Shown piece after piece: positions 8,380 to 16,944 of a DNA stretch of 64,000 nucleotides. The notes under the pieces were generated by a model. The model was not told the DNA's origin. It was given only the letters and a program-made list of their open reading frames with translations, and did not search any database. Source of the stretch: Clostridia bacterium (GTDB lineage: Bacteria > Bacillota > Clostridia > Oscillospirales > Acutalibacteraceae); assembly GCA_017410585.1 (NCBI GenBank), contig JAFQQM010000009.1, positions 1 through 64,000 of the forward strand, read 5' to 3'. Each line of letters starts with the position of its first letter. Positions within the stretch are counted from its first letter, which is position 1. Position numbers and translations under genes: made by a program.

Positions 8380-8775
8380 TTAGTCTTCAAAAATAATGAC
8401 ACCCTCAAGGGCAATCATATCATCTACCGTAGGAAGGTCATCGGCAGAACGGAAATCACTCTCGGAAAGAGTAATAGGTTCAATGCCATCCACGTCGGTT
8501 TCACGAAGTGTGGTGACTTCCTTCTCAAAAGCCACCTTGGCCTCCATATCCTTGAGGCGAAGTCTGCCGTCATCAAGGAAAAGTGGAGAACCACTCGCAT
8601 CCGTCTCTGCGTAAAGGCTGATAGCTTTCTTTTCCTCGGTGGCGTAGAATTCCACCTCTTGTTCCACCGCCTTGCGAAGTTTAACAAGCTCTCTCATCTT
8701 CTTGTAGCTGACAAAGCGCTTCTCGGTTAAACGCTTAAGGGGTGCATTTGCCTCAATAAGGTCTTTAAGTTTCAT
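8380..8775 (-). CDS. Phage protein of unknown function between tail fibres and lysis genes
   Basis: 131 residues, soluble and highly charged, with helices at about 1-45 and a mixed segment afterwards. It starts at ATG 8773-8775, overlapping the end of the upstream tail-fibre gene by 11 bases with GGAGG in that gene, so translation is probably coupled. The position resembles that of DUF1617-type proteins of Firmicutes phages, but I do not see a diagnostic motif. A tail-fibre assembly role is a guess. Confidence 0.6.
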   Translation of the reverse strand: MKLKDLIEANAPLKRLTEKRFVSYKKMRELVKLRKAVEQEVEFYATEEKKAISLYAETDASGSPLFLDDGRLRLKDMEAKVAFEKEVTTLRETDVDGIEPITLSESDFRSADDLPTVDDMIALEGVIIFED

Positions 8776-11155
8776 GGTTGTTTTCCTCCATATAAGATAT
8801 TTTTTCTTGAAGCTCTTTAACGAGAGCCTTTAATTTTTGAATTTCATGTATATTCATAGCAACAAACTCGCTATAACGCAGTCCGCAGCCGATTGTTTTA
8901 TCTTCGTTCTCCCACTCGCAATATCCCGCGAACTCCTTTGTCGTAAGACCTTGAGCCAAAACAGCATCTTTTACGTCTTGCGCCACAAGGCCTATGTGCG
9001 TTCTATCACTTGTGTTTTCAACGAATTTGAAGGTAACGGGCGCAAGGCTATCAAAGATGCGCTCATACACCTCGGCAAGCGGTAAAATATCAAATTTCTC
9101 GTTCCTATCCGAGGTATTGACGATGCCTGCCTGTCCGTAAATATTGCGCCACTTATATGCCGCTGAACCCAAATCGTAGCCGTTATTGCTCCAAGGAACG
9201 ATATGCCCATAGCTCGTAATGGTCGTTGCGGCACTTGTACCCGAAACAGTAAAGTAATAGGTGTGTTGCGCCTTGTTTGAGCTTGAATAGTTGAAGGTTG
9301 CGTAGTCGATACCCCAAAAGGCATTCGTGTTCAGCGAAGTGCTGCTTGCGCCTTTAGCAACAGTAGCACTCCAAGTAGTATCACTACCCCAAATACAAGC
9401 ATAGTGAACAGTGAAGGTCTTTGCCGCCGTCAGTGTGGTCAGCACTCCACTACTGTTGTAGATTTTCAAATACAACATTGCGCCACTCCACGAAAGTTCG
9501 GCATAATATTGTGTCGAGCCGCCTGAATAACCGAAATAAAAGCCCGTGGTTGAGCTTATACTTGAATCGGCTCTTATGGACTGCACTCGGATAACTCCGC
9601 AAGCTATGGCGTTACTTGAGAGGGCTTGCATATAACAACCACTGTTCGTAAGTACCGTTGTTGCCGTGAAGGTCGTACCACTGGTTTCACCGAAAGAAAG
9701 CGTCGTGAAGGATTTTGTGGAGTCACTAGAATCATAAACAGTACCGAGAATAAAGTTCTGCGAATACATCTGGCTTGCCGTCAAACTCATACCGCCTATC
9801 TTTCCGCTTGTCGCATAAAGGTAGCCCGCCGAGGTAACGTAAAAGGTGCCTGCGCCAAGCCCTATACCATCTGTGCCAAGGTAAACACCGGAGTTGCTAT
9901 CACTGTAGGTAGTTTTGGTCTTATAGAGCTTTGAGGTGCTTATGGTGAATCCACCAATGTTACCACTCGGGGCTTGCAGTGTGCCTTGGAAGTATGCCGA
10001 GGTATCATCTACTCGGAACTTGGGAAGATATATGTACCACGAGCCGTTATTTAAGTTAGGGTTCATATAGTAACTTGTACCTTCGCCAAAATAAATGCTA
10101 CCCGTGATATGGGCGCTTTGGAAGGTTCCGCTTGTTACGTTAATCGTTCCTGTTACTGTTGCCGAGGTTGCATATAAAGCACCTGCCGAGGTAACATAGA
10201 ATGTTCCCGCGCCAAGCCCGATACCATCCGTGCCAAGATAAACGCCTGCGGTAGTATTGTTGTAGGCCGTTTTCGTGCTATAAAGACTGCTTGCGCCAAT
10301 GGTAAAGCCACCTATAGCACCACTCGTACAAGTCAATGCTCCCGCAGAGGTAACATAGAAAGTTCCTGCGCCAAGCCCTATGCCGTCTGTTCCTATATAA
10401 ACGCCTGAATTGGCATCACTATAGGTGGTTTTCGTCTTATAAATCTTGCTTGTGCTTATGGTGAATCCACCTATTGTGCCGCTTGGGGCGGATAGCCTGC
10501 CTGAAAACACGGCAGACGAAGCCTTATCAACCCTAAATCCCGGCAAGTAAATATAATAATTACTGTCGTTATAATTGGCACTGATGTAGTAGGATGTGTT
10601 GCCGCCGAACCGCAAGTAGCCCGTAATGGTCATATTCTCAACAGTACCACTCGTTGCATTGACCGCACCTTGCACTGTAAGACCGCTAGAGGTTACACTC
10701 ATTACGGTCGTTGCATTGGAATATAAATAAAAGCCGCTTGAAGTAAGCGACCATCCGAAAGAGGAAGAAGAATCCCCACAAGTCTTGTCTGCCTTCATAG
10801 AAACTTCAGCCGATATTTCGGTGGCAGTTTGCTGCAAAGTCGATACACTTGCTGTGAGAGTAGTTATATTTGAGGTGTTATTATCCACCTCTTGGGTAAG
10901 AACGGATACCTCACTTGTCAGCCCATCGAGGTTGCTTTGAAGGTTGTTTGCCTTGGTGGTCAATGTGGAAACATTACTACGCAAGGTATCCGTGCCGTTT
11001 TGCTCTTTCCAAGCAGAGCCGTTATAAACAAAAGTCCTCGGTGGAGAATAATTCGTATTCACCCACAGTTGTCCTTTGTACGGACTACTTGGGGCGGTCG
11101 TGGAGGCAATGACGTCATTCAGCGAATGTATTGTAAATTGCGCTTGCGCCTTCAT
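8765..11155 (-). CDS. Tail fibre/receptor-binding protein with S74 chaperone domain (second of pair)
   Basis: 796 residues. The N-terminus (about 1-70) is nearly identical to the paralogue upstream and probably anchors to the tail. A coiled-coil stretch follows (70-120). The middle is built of repeats around TDGIGLGAGTFYVTSAG, likely a trimeric beta-rich shaft. The C-terminus has the intramolecular chaperone of the endosialidase/peptidase S74 type: NTSDRNEKFDILPL near residue 680, GLVAQDVKDAV, then a terminal coiled coil. Such domains fold the trimer and cut themselves off. It likely decides host range. Confidence 0.88.
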   Translation of the reverse strand: MKAQAQFTIHSLNDVIASTTAPSSPYKGQLWVNTNYSPPRTFVYNGSAWKEQNGTDTLRSNVSTLTTKANNLQSNLDGLTSEVSVLTQEVDNNTSNITTLTASVSTLQQTATEISAEVSMKADKTCGDSSSSFGWSLTSSGFYLYSNATTVMSVTSSGLTVQGAVNATSGTVENMTITGYLRFGGNTSYYISANYNDSNYYIYLPGFRVDKASSAVFSGRLSAPSGTIGGFTISTSKIYKTKTTYSDANSGVYIGTDGIGLGAGTFYVTSAGALTCTSGAIGGFTIGASSLYSTKTAYNNTTAGVYLGTDGIGLGAGTFYVTSAGALYATSATVTGTINVTSGTFQSAHITGSIYFGEGTSYYMNPNLNNGSWYIYLPKFRVDDTSAYFQGTLQAPSGNIGGFTISTSKLYKTKTTYSDSNSGVYLGTDGIGLGAGTFYVTSAGYLYATSGKIGGMSLTASQMYSQNFILGTVYDSSDSTKSFTTLSFGETSGTTFTATTVLTNSGCYMQALSSNAIACGVIRVQSIRADSSISSTTGFYFGYSGGSTQYYAELSWSGAMLYLKIYNSSGVLTTLTAAKTFTVHYACIWGSDTTWSATVAKGASSTSLNTNAFWGIDYATFNYSSSNKAQHTYYFTVSGTSAATTITSYGHIVPWSNNGYDLGSAAYKWRNIYGQAGIVNTSDRNEKFDILPLAEVYERIFDSLAPVTFKFVENTSDRTHIGLVAQDVKDAVLAQGLTTKEFAGYCEWENEDKTIGCGLRYSEFVAMNIHEIQKLKALVKELQEKISYMEENNHET

Positions 11156-11158
11156 TTA

Positions 11159-13267
11159 TCACCCCTCCTTTGCTTCGAGTTTAGCTTCAAGTTCCGCTAT
11201 TCGTTTTTTCAGCTTTTGGATCTGCCAAGTGTTAAGGGCAACGAACTCATCTCGGCGAAGTTTCCACGTTTCTTTTTCGCTTCCGGGGCATTCAAGCATA
11301 ACGGCAGCGAAGTCCGAAAGAGAAAGTCCAGCTTTTTCAATAGCCTCCACCACTTCTTGAGCCACGAAGCCTGTGTGATACCTTTTGGATGTACCATCGA
11401 TATACTTGTATCGTTTGGCAATAAGAGCATCGAAAAGCAAATCGTAAGCATCCGATAACGGCTCAATATTCTTTTTAATTCGCTTATCCGAAGAGGCTGT
11501 GTTAATTATATCAACAACTGTCTGCCACCTAACACTTGGGTAGCTTGAAGTGCCGTAAAGTCTATATCGCAGTGTTTCGGGATAGATATAAACTGAGTCG
11601 TTGCCATTGAAGCCTGCATAGCTACTATAGGAAGCGGACATACCTGAACTGCTATAACCCCAACACCCAATGGAGCCCGAGGTGAAATAACTGTATTTTG
11701 CCCAGATGGTAGTGGTATTGATTTTAACGCCTGTTGCAGTGTTTCCTGAAACCGAACCATACAGAAGTCCGCCATCCGTTATGCTCAAACTACCAATCTT
11801 GCCACCCGTTGCCGTAATCGTACCCGAAAAAGAGCCTGAAGCTGCCGAGAGTTTACCCGAAAAGACTGCTCCCGACGCATCATCCACACGGAAACCGGGC
11901 AGATAGATATAATAACTTGAGTCGTTGTAGTTTGCATCGATGTAATATGACGAGTTATTGCCGAAATACAATCGTCCTTTCACTGTCATATTCTGCACCG
12001 AACCAGAGGTGGCGGTTATAGCACCCGTGATAGTTGCAGAAGTCGCAGTAAGCGCGCCAGCCGAGGTTACATAAAATGTCCCTGCGCCCAAGCCAATGCC
12101 GTCCGTACCAAGGTAAACACCTGCAGTGGTGTTGCTATAAGCGGTTTTGGTCTTATAAATTGCGGATGTGCTGATAGTAAAACCACCAATATTTCCGCTT
12201 GGTGCTTGCAGTGTACCAGAAAAGTATGCTGATGTGTCATCAACACGGAATTTTGGAAGGTAAATATACCAAGAGCCGTTATCGTAGTTGGGGTTCAAGA
12301 AGTATTCCTGATTTTCGTTGAAGTAAATGCTTCCGATAATCGTCACATCGGTAAATGTACCACTTGTCGCATTTATCGTTCCCGTGATATTGGCATTAGT
12401 GGCATAAAGGTATCCTGCCGAGGTTACGTAGAAAGTCCCAGCGCCAAGACCGATGCCGTTGGTGCCAAGGTAAACGCCTGCGGTAGAACTGCTATAAGAA
12501 GTTTTGGTCTTATAAATAGACGAAGAACCAATAGTGAAACCACCTATCGTACCACTCGTTGCCGTTATGCTTCCGCTGACCGAAAGTCCCGAGCTTGTGA
12601 CACTCATAACGGTAGCAGAGCTTGCGTACAGATAAAAACCGCTGCTTGTCAGCTTCCAACCGAAAGAAGAAGTAGAACCGCCCTCTGCGTTCACTTTAGT
12701 GGCGACAGTGGCAGATAGGCTTGATGTCGTTTGCTCCAAAGAGGAAATATCTCCCTCTGCCGTAGAAACACGGCTTGTAAGACCGCTGACCGAGGTCTGT
12801 AGAGTTGAAATATTACCCTCGGCGGAACTGACACGAGTCGTAAGTCCTGAAGCAGTCACTGTTAGGCTAGAAATATCACTTTCGTTTGCGCTGACACGCA
12901 GGGCAATGCTCGATGCCGTTTGCTCAAGCTCGGACACATCGGTTTGAATATCAAGGATATTTTCTTCAACAGTCCCGAGGTCGTTTTCAACCATCTCCAC
13001 TCTCGTTGTTACTGCAGAAACGGTGCTTGTAAGCCCATCGAGGTTGCTTTGCATCGTGTTGGACTTGGTCGTGAGAGTCGAGATGTTGCTACGGAGGGTG
13101 TCTGTGCCGTTCTGCTCCTTCCAAGCCGATCCATTATAAACGAAAGTCCGAGGGGGTGAATAATTGGTATTCACCCACAACTGACCTTTATAAGGGCTTG
13201 ACGGCGCAGTCGTCGCGGCTATTACGTCATTTAACGAATGAATCGTAAATTGTGCTTGCGCCTTCAT
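11159..13267 (-). CDS. Tail fibre/receptor-binding protein with S74 chaperone domain (first of pair)
   Basis: 702 residues. It shares its first 60 or so residues with the next gene, then has a long heptad-type region (about 65-190, repeated LTSRVSTAEGDISSL units), then the same shaft repeats. The C-terminus has the S74 motif SSDKRIKKNIEPL near 595 and HTGFVAQEVVEAI, ending in a coiled coil. The shaft ends differ between the two genes (here YSSYAGFNGNDSVYIYPE), so they may recognise different receptors or act as a heteromeric set. ATG 13265-13267 has GGAGG upstream. Confidence 0.88.
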   Translation of the reverse strand: MKAQAQFTIHSLNDVIAATTAPSSPYKGQLWVNTNYSPPRTFVYNGSAWKEQNGTDTLRSNISTLTTKSNTMQSNLDGLTSTVSAVTTRVEMVENDLGTVEENILDIQTDVSELEQTASSIALRVSANESDISSLTVTASGLTTRVSSAEGNISTLQTSVSGLTSRVSTAEGDISSLEQTTSSLSATVATKVNAEGGSTSSFGWKLTSSGFYLYASSATVMSVTSSGLSVSGSITATSGTIGGFTIGSSSIYKTKTSYSSSTAGVYLGTNGIGLGAGTFYVTSAGYLYATNANITGTINATSGTFTDVTIIGSIYFNENQEYFLNPNYDNGSWYIYLPKFRVDDTSAYFSGTLQAPSGNIGGFTISTSAIYKTKTAYSNTTAGVYLGTDGIGLGAGTFYVTSAGALTATSATITGAITATSGSVQNMTVKGRLYFGNNSSYYIDANYNDSSYYIYLPGFRVDDASGAVFSGKLSAASGSFSGTITATGGKIGSLSITDGGLLYGSVSGNTATGVKINTTTIWAKYSYFTSGSIGCWGYSSSGMSASYSSYAGFNGNDSVYIYPETLRYRLYGTSSYPSVRWQTVVDIINTASSDKRIKKNIEPLSDAYDLLFDALIAKRYKYIDGTSKRYHTGFVAQEVVEAIEKAGLSLSDFAAVMLECPGSEKETWKLRRDEFVALNTWQIQKLKKRIAELEAKLEAKEG

Positions 13268-13285
13268 AAGCAGCCCTCCTTTTAT

Positions 13286-14365
13286 TTACAGTGTTACGAC
13301 TACCATAAAGGTTGCCTTTGTCGTTACGTCAGACGTCGACACCGAGAGAGTTTTGCCCGTTTTCGTTCCGCTTGTACCCCAAGAAGTGTCGATTGCGCCA
13401 TCCTTGTTGTACTTCGTCCAAGTATAGGTACCTTTGCCGTCTGCATCGATTTCAGCACCCGCCTGATAAACCACGGCGGTCAAGGTTGTCGAACCCTGTC
13501 CGTTCTTAAAGACATCTCCGCCCGTGGAAGTAATCACTACCTGAATAGGGTCGGAGTTGTCGATAAAAGTAGCAACGTCGGTAAACTTACTGTTGTAGGT
13601 GTTGGATGCCGAATCGGAGTCAACTGCGATACACTTAAATACCGCATAACTGTCAACGGCAGCCGCATAAATCGTAATTGTTGCAGTAGTCGTTCCCGTG
13701 TACATTCCCGCAGTGTCGGAGAGCTTCTTCCAACCCACACCGAAGGATGCATCGTAGCCCGTCGAAGAAGATGAGGTAACGGTTGAATCCATAATCGCCC
13801 ACTTATAAGTAACGTTGGTGGTATCAACGGAAGAACCTCTCCAAAGCTCTGCTTTTGCCGTAAGAGTGGCAACCTCGGTATTCTTAAAGACATTACCATT
13901 GGGTGTAGTAACGAGAAGGTCAACGATACCTCCACCATTTACAACACGGGAGAAGGAAATGGTAAGCGGATGCGTAATGGAAAGACCCGTGGAAGCATCC
14001 TTGTAAGTGATAACGCAGCGGTAATCAATACCCGTAAGACCAGCCATCACGTTGCCCTTAACAGTCAAAATGTGGCTCTTGGTGCCGCTTAAAGCATAAC
14101 TGCCCGAGGTCGTGATTGCAGTCGTAGAAGAACCGATATACCACTTGACCGAGGTTACTGCGGAAGAAGTGATCTGGTCGGTGGTCGTACCGATAACATA
14201 AAGGCTCGGCGTGAGAACGAGGTTCGTGCTTGACCAGTCGGGATTGTAGCTTCCGTTGTCGGGGTTATACATCTGCGTTTTTGCGTGATTTGACCCGATA
14301 TAACCCGTAAGGGTTAAGGCGTCATTGTAGTCAATAATTGTAAACTGACCTTGTGCTTTACTCAT
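13286..14365 (-). CDS. Baseplate or tail protein with Ig-like modules
   Basis: 359 residues, rich in Ser, Thr and Val, with no membrane segment. It begins MSKAQGQFTIIDYND, close to the KAQAQFTIHSLND start of the two fibres, so all three probably dock at the same site. At least two Ig-like modules share the pattern GxVFKN..TLTA (near 160 and 280). The same module ends the upstream Tal protein. It is probably a baseplate or host cell-wall binding component. Stop is at 13286 and the fibre pair follows in the same operon. Confidence 0.75.
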   Translation of the reverse strand: MSKAQGQFTIIDYNDALTLTGYIGSNHAKTQMYNPDNGSYNPDWSSTNLVLTPSLYVIGTTTDQITSSAVTSVKWYIGSSTTAITTSGSYALSGTKSHILTVKGNVMAGLTGIDYRCVITYKDASTGLSITHPLTISFSRVVNGGGIVDLLVTTPNGNVFKNTEVATLTAKAELWRGSSVDTTNVTYKWAIMDSTVTSSSSTGYDASFGVGWKKLSDTAGMYTGTTTATITIYAAAVDSYAVFKCIAVDSDSASNTYNSKFTDVATFIDNSDPIQVVITSTGGDVFKNGQGSTTLTAVVYQAGAEIDADGKGTYTWTKYNKDGAIDTSWGTSGTKTGKTLSVSTSDVTTKATFMVVVTL

Positions 14366-14389
14366 GATAAAAACTCCTTTTAATAAAAA

Positions 14390-16216
14390 TTAGCCGAGAA
14401 GGCTTTTTCTTGTGGTTGTGTCAATAAGGTCACAAAAGAAAGTGGCACGAATATTGACGTCCTCTTTGGTTATGTCGATGGATTTAGCACCGCCATAATG
14501 CTTATCGTTCCACTCTTTATCGGCTTCTGCATCATCGGAAACCCTAGTCCATATAAACTGATTTGGGTCAAGGGTATCGGTGATATTCTCATCCCACGAA
14601 AATACAGTGGCTGTTAAGGTGGTATTGATATTGTTGTTTTTAAAGATGTTTCCGTTGGAAGAGGAAATCACAAGGCGGTACATCTTCTGTTCGTTGATTT
14701 CATCAATACGGGTGTTGGTTTCCTCTACCGATTCCGTGGTCGCATACGCACGAAGCACCACCTCTCCTGTCTCCAAGTTCCAATAAGAAGAACCATCTTG
14801 CGAAGAGAGTGTTCCTGCCTTGATGATATTTGCGATTAAAGTACCCGATGTAATAAAATCTGCAACGATTGCGCCGTCAGCCGTAATTGCCGTTTCATAG
14901 GGACCGTTGTAGCCATTGTTTGAAAAACCAAGACCGCCAACGTTCCAACGCCAAATATTAACGGCATCATCAATCGTAGGCGCATCCATAACAAGAAGCT
15001 CATAAGGCTGACCCGTGTCATCTCCACGTAACACAACGTAACCGCCACTCTGGCCTGTAATTAGTTTCGTGGCGCTATTGATGGCAGAAGCCATAAGGCT
15101 CGGTAAGCGGTCTACCTTTTCTGTGGCATTTGCCACGGCGCTTTGCGTACTTGAAACAGTATCAACAAGAGTGCTTTTGGCAGAGCCGAGAGTAATGGAC
15201 ACATACTTTTCTGCAAGAGTATCGTAAACGGTCGTTACGACCTTTGCCGTAGCACTGACACCAAGGTCTGTGTGCTTAATCGTTACGCGGTCGCAAAGAG
15301 AAACCCTTTCTAAAACCGCAGCATATTCGGGTTGCTTCCACAAAGGTTCAAAGGAAACCTTAATCGTGGGATTTTCAACACCCAAGGGGTTGTTTTTGAG
15401 GTAGGTTTCGGCCTTTGAACGAAGTGCCTCCTCGGTGATAACTTCATCCATCTCGAAAGAATCGGTAAAGTCTTTTATAAGTGTCTTGCGTTGCACCAGA
15501 GTGCTATTGGAAATAGACAAAACTTGCTCGGCGAGGGTGATTACGATTTCATTATCGTTTTCATCAGTCATTACCGCATACGGCAAAATATCCGTATAAA
15601 TGCCAGAAATATCTGCATCCTGCTCAAGGCTTGTGAGGTTCTTGCCGTATTCAATGACCACACCCGTTGAAGTGCCGCGCCCTTGATGGTGAATGACTCG
15701 GTAGTTGTCCCACTCGAACTCACCGCCCCAAAGGCTGATGAGAGACCCCTCCTCACCGCCAAGCACAGAACGTATGCTCTTGGGCTTAGATACCGAGAAA
15801 GGTTTGCTATTTTCATAGTCGGTATGGAATGTAAAATTATGCGGAGTCAGCGCCTTCTCGAATACAGTGTCTAGCGCCACTTGCGGCATAATATTATCTG
15901 CACTCCAAGGTGTAGTCGCAATGGATGTAAGGTCGTAGGATATGTGTTGCGCATATATTTTCACGATGCCGTTTAAGGGCTTCGTAATTCTGTAAATACG
16001 AAACATCTGATTTGCAGACGTGTCGTTCGGTTTTGCTTTTATTAAGCGCTCCTTTTGTATTTCAGAATAGAACTGTCCCGTGATAGGATAGCTCATTACG
16101 CACTCATAGCTTCCGTTCCTTTCCTCCGTCACTTGGCAAGAAATCGTGTCTGCAAGAGTACCGATTCCGTAAGTGGAGAAATTGGTAGCATTGGCTTTAT
16201 AGAGGACGGGAATCAT
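14390..16216 (-). CDS. Tail endopeptidase-like protein (Tal, phage minor structural protein)
   Basis: 608 residues from ATG 16214-16216, which overlaps the Dit stop as ATGA. The first 350 residues have the look of the phage minor structural protein N-terminal region (ITCQ-VTEERNGSYECVM type pattern, QHISYDL). No NlpC/P60 or peptidase motif is visible, so the protein seems to lack a wall-hydrolysing domain. The C-terminus has a coiled coil (TRIDEINEQK) and an Ig-like module with GNIFKN. It forms the tail tip hub with Dit. Order Dit-Tal-baseplate is typical for siphoviruses of Firmicutes. Confidence 0.82.
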   Translation of the reverse strand: MIPVLYKANATNFSTYGIGTLADTISCQVTEERNGSYECVMSYPITGQFYSEIQKERLIKAKPNDTSANQMFRIYRITKPLNGIVKIYAQHISYDLTSIATTPWSADNIMPQVALDTVFEKALTPHNFTFHTDYENSKPFSVSKPKSIRSVLGGEEGSLISLWGGEFEWDNYRVIHHQGRGTSTGVVIEYGKNLTSLEQDADISGIYTDILPYAVMTDENDNEIVITLAEQVLSISNSTLVQRKTLIKDFTDSFEMDEVITEEALRSKAETYLKNNPLGVENPTIKVSFEPLWKQPEYAAVLERVSLCDRVTIKHTDLGVSATAKVVTTVYDTLAEKYVSITLGSAKSTLVDTVSSTQSAVANATEKVDRLPSLMASAINSATKLITGQSGGYVVLRGDDTGQPYELLVMDAPTIDDAVNIWRWNVGGLGFSNNGYNGPYETAITADGAIVADFITSGTLIANIIKAGTLSSQDGSSYWNLETGEVVLRAYATTESVEETNTRIDEINEQKMYRLVISSSNGNIFKNNNINTTLTATVFSWDENITDTLDPNQFIWTRVSDDAEADKEWNDKHYGGAKSIDITKEDVNIRATFFCDLIDTTTRKSLLG

Positions 16217-16944
16217 ATAGATTTCCACCTCGGTATGACTTCAATGCTCGTGATACCACCAGCAAAGGCTATGGTGTTATCGCCGGGTGCAAAAGTAGGA
16301 AAGCCCTCACCGCTGACGGTATCGTTTTTAGGCTCGGTGTCATGATAAAAATTCATAAGCTCCGAGTCGCATTCGGTATATCCGTTCAAGGTGGAAAACT
16401 CCCATATTTTATTGCTTGAAGCCGATTGTATTGTAAGTGTTCCCGTGCCACGGCCATTGATTTTTAAGTAAGGTTTCGCTGCAAACGGGTACGGATTCGT
16501 GAGTGTAAAAGGCGATGCCGTAAAAGTAGTTTTGACCTGACCCGTGTGCAAAAAACGCATAGGATGACAAGTAAAGTTTACAGTAAACACCCCTATCTTG
16601 CTAACTTCATCCGAAATGTCGAGTTTGTTATTGAACACAGCTTTGCGGAAAAAGGAAGTATCGTAGCTATCCGACAAAGTGTGGTATCGGTCGGGTTCGG
16701 TATAAAGCCAACACTTGACCGCCGTTACCTTATCGGAGAGTTCTTGAATGCTTTTTGCCGGGATAAAGCAAGTATAAGAAATCGTAGTGTTTGGGAATCT
16801 GCCGTTTGGGGATATAAGGTCTCCGTCCCGCCCCGGTATTGACTGAAATTTGAGGTCATACTTGGGGGCGGAATAGACATCTTTCGAGCTTATACGGACA
16901 CCCATATCTTTGGAACTGATACCGTTATAAATAAAATAATTCAT
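16213..16944 (-). CDS. Distal tail protein (Dit)
   Basis: 243 residues. The pattern YNGISSKDMGVRISSKDVYSAP followed by PGRDGDLISPNGRF is that of siphovirus Dit proteins of the SPP1 gp19.1 kind, which form the hexameric hub between tube and baseplate. The second half fits the galectin-like domain. Start is ATG 16942-16944 overlapping the tape-measure stop as ATGA, and its stop overlaps Tal, so the three tail genes are tightly coupled. Confidence 0.85.
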   Translation of the reverse strand: MNYFIYNGISSKDMGVRISSKDVYSAPKYDLKFQSIPGRDGDLISPNGRFPNTTISYTCFIPAKSIQELSDKVTAVKCWLYTEPDRYHTLSDSYDTSFFRKAVFNNKLDISDEVSKIGVFTVNFTCHPMRFLHTGQVKTTFTASPFTLTNPYPFAAKPYLKINGRGTGTLTIQSASSNKIWEFSTLNGYTECDSELMNFYHDTEPKNDTVSGEGFPTFAPGDNTIAFAGGITSIEVIPRWKSI

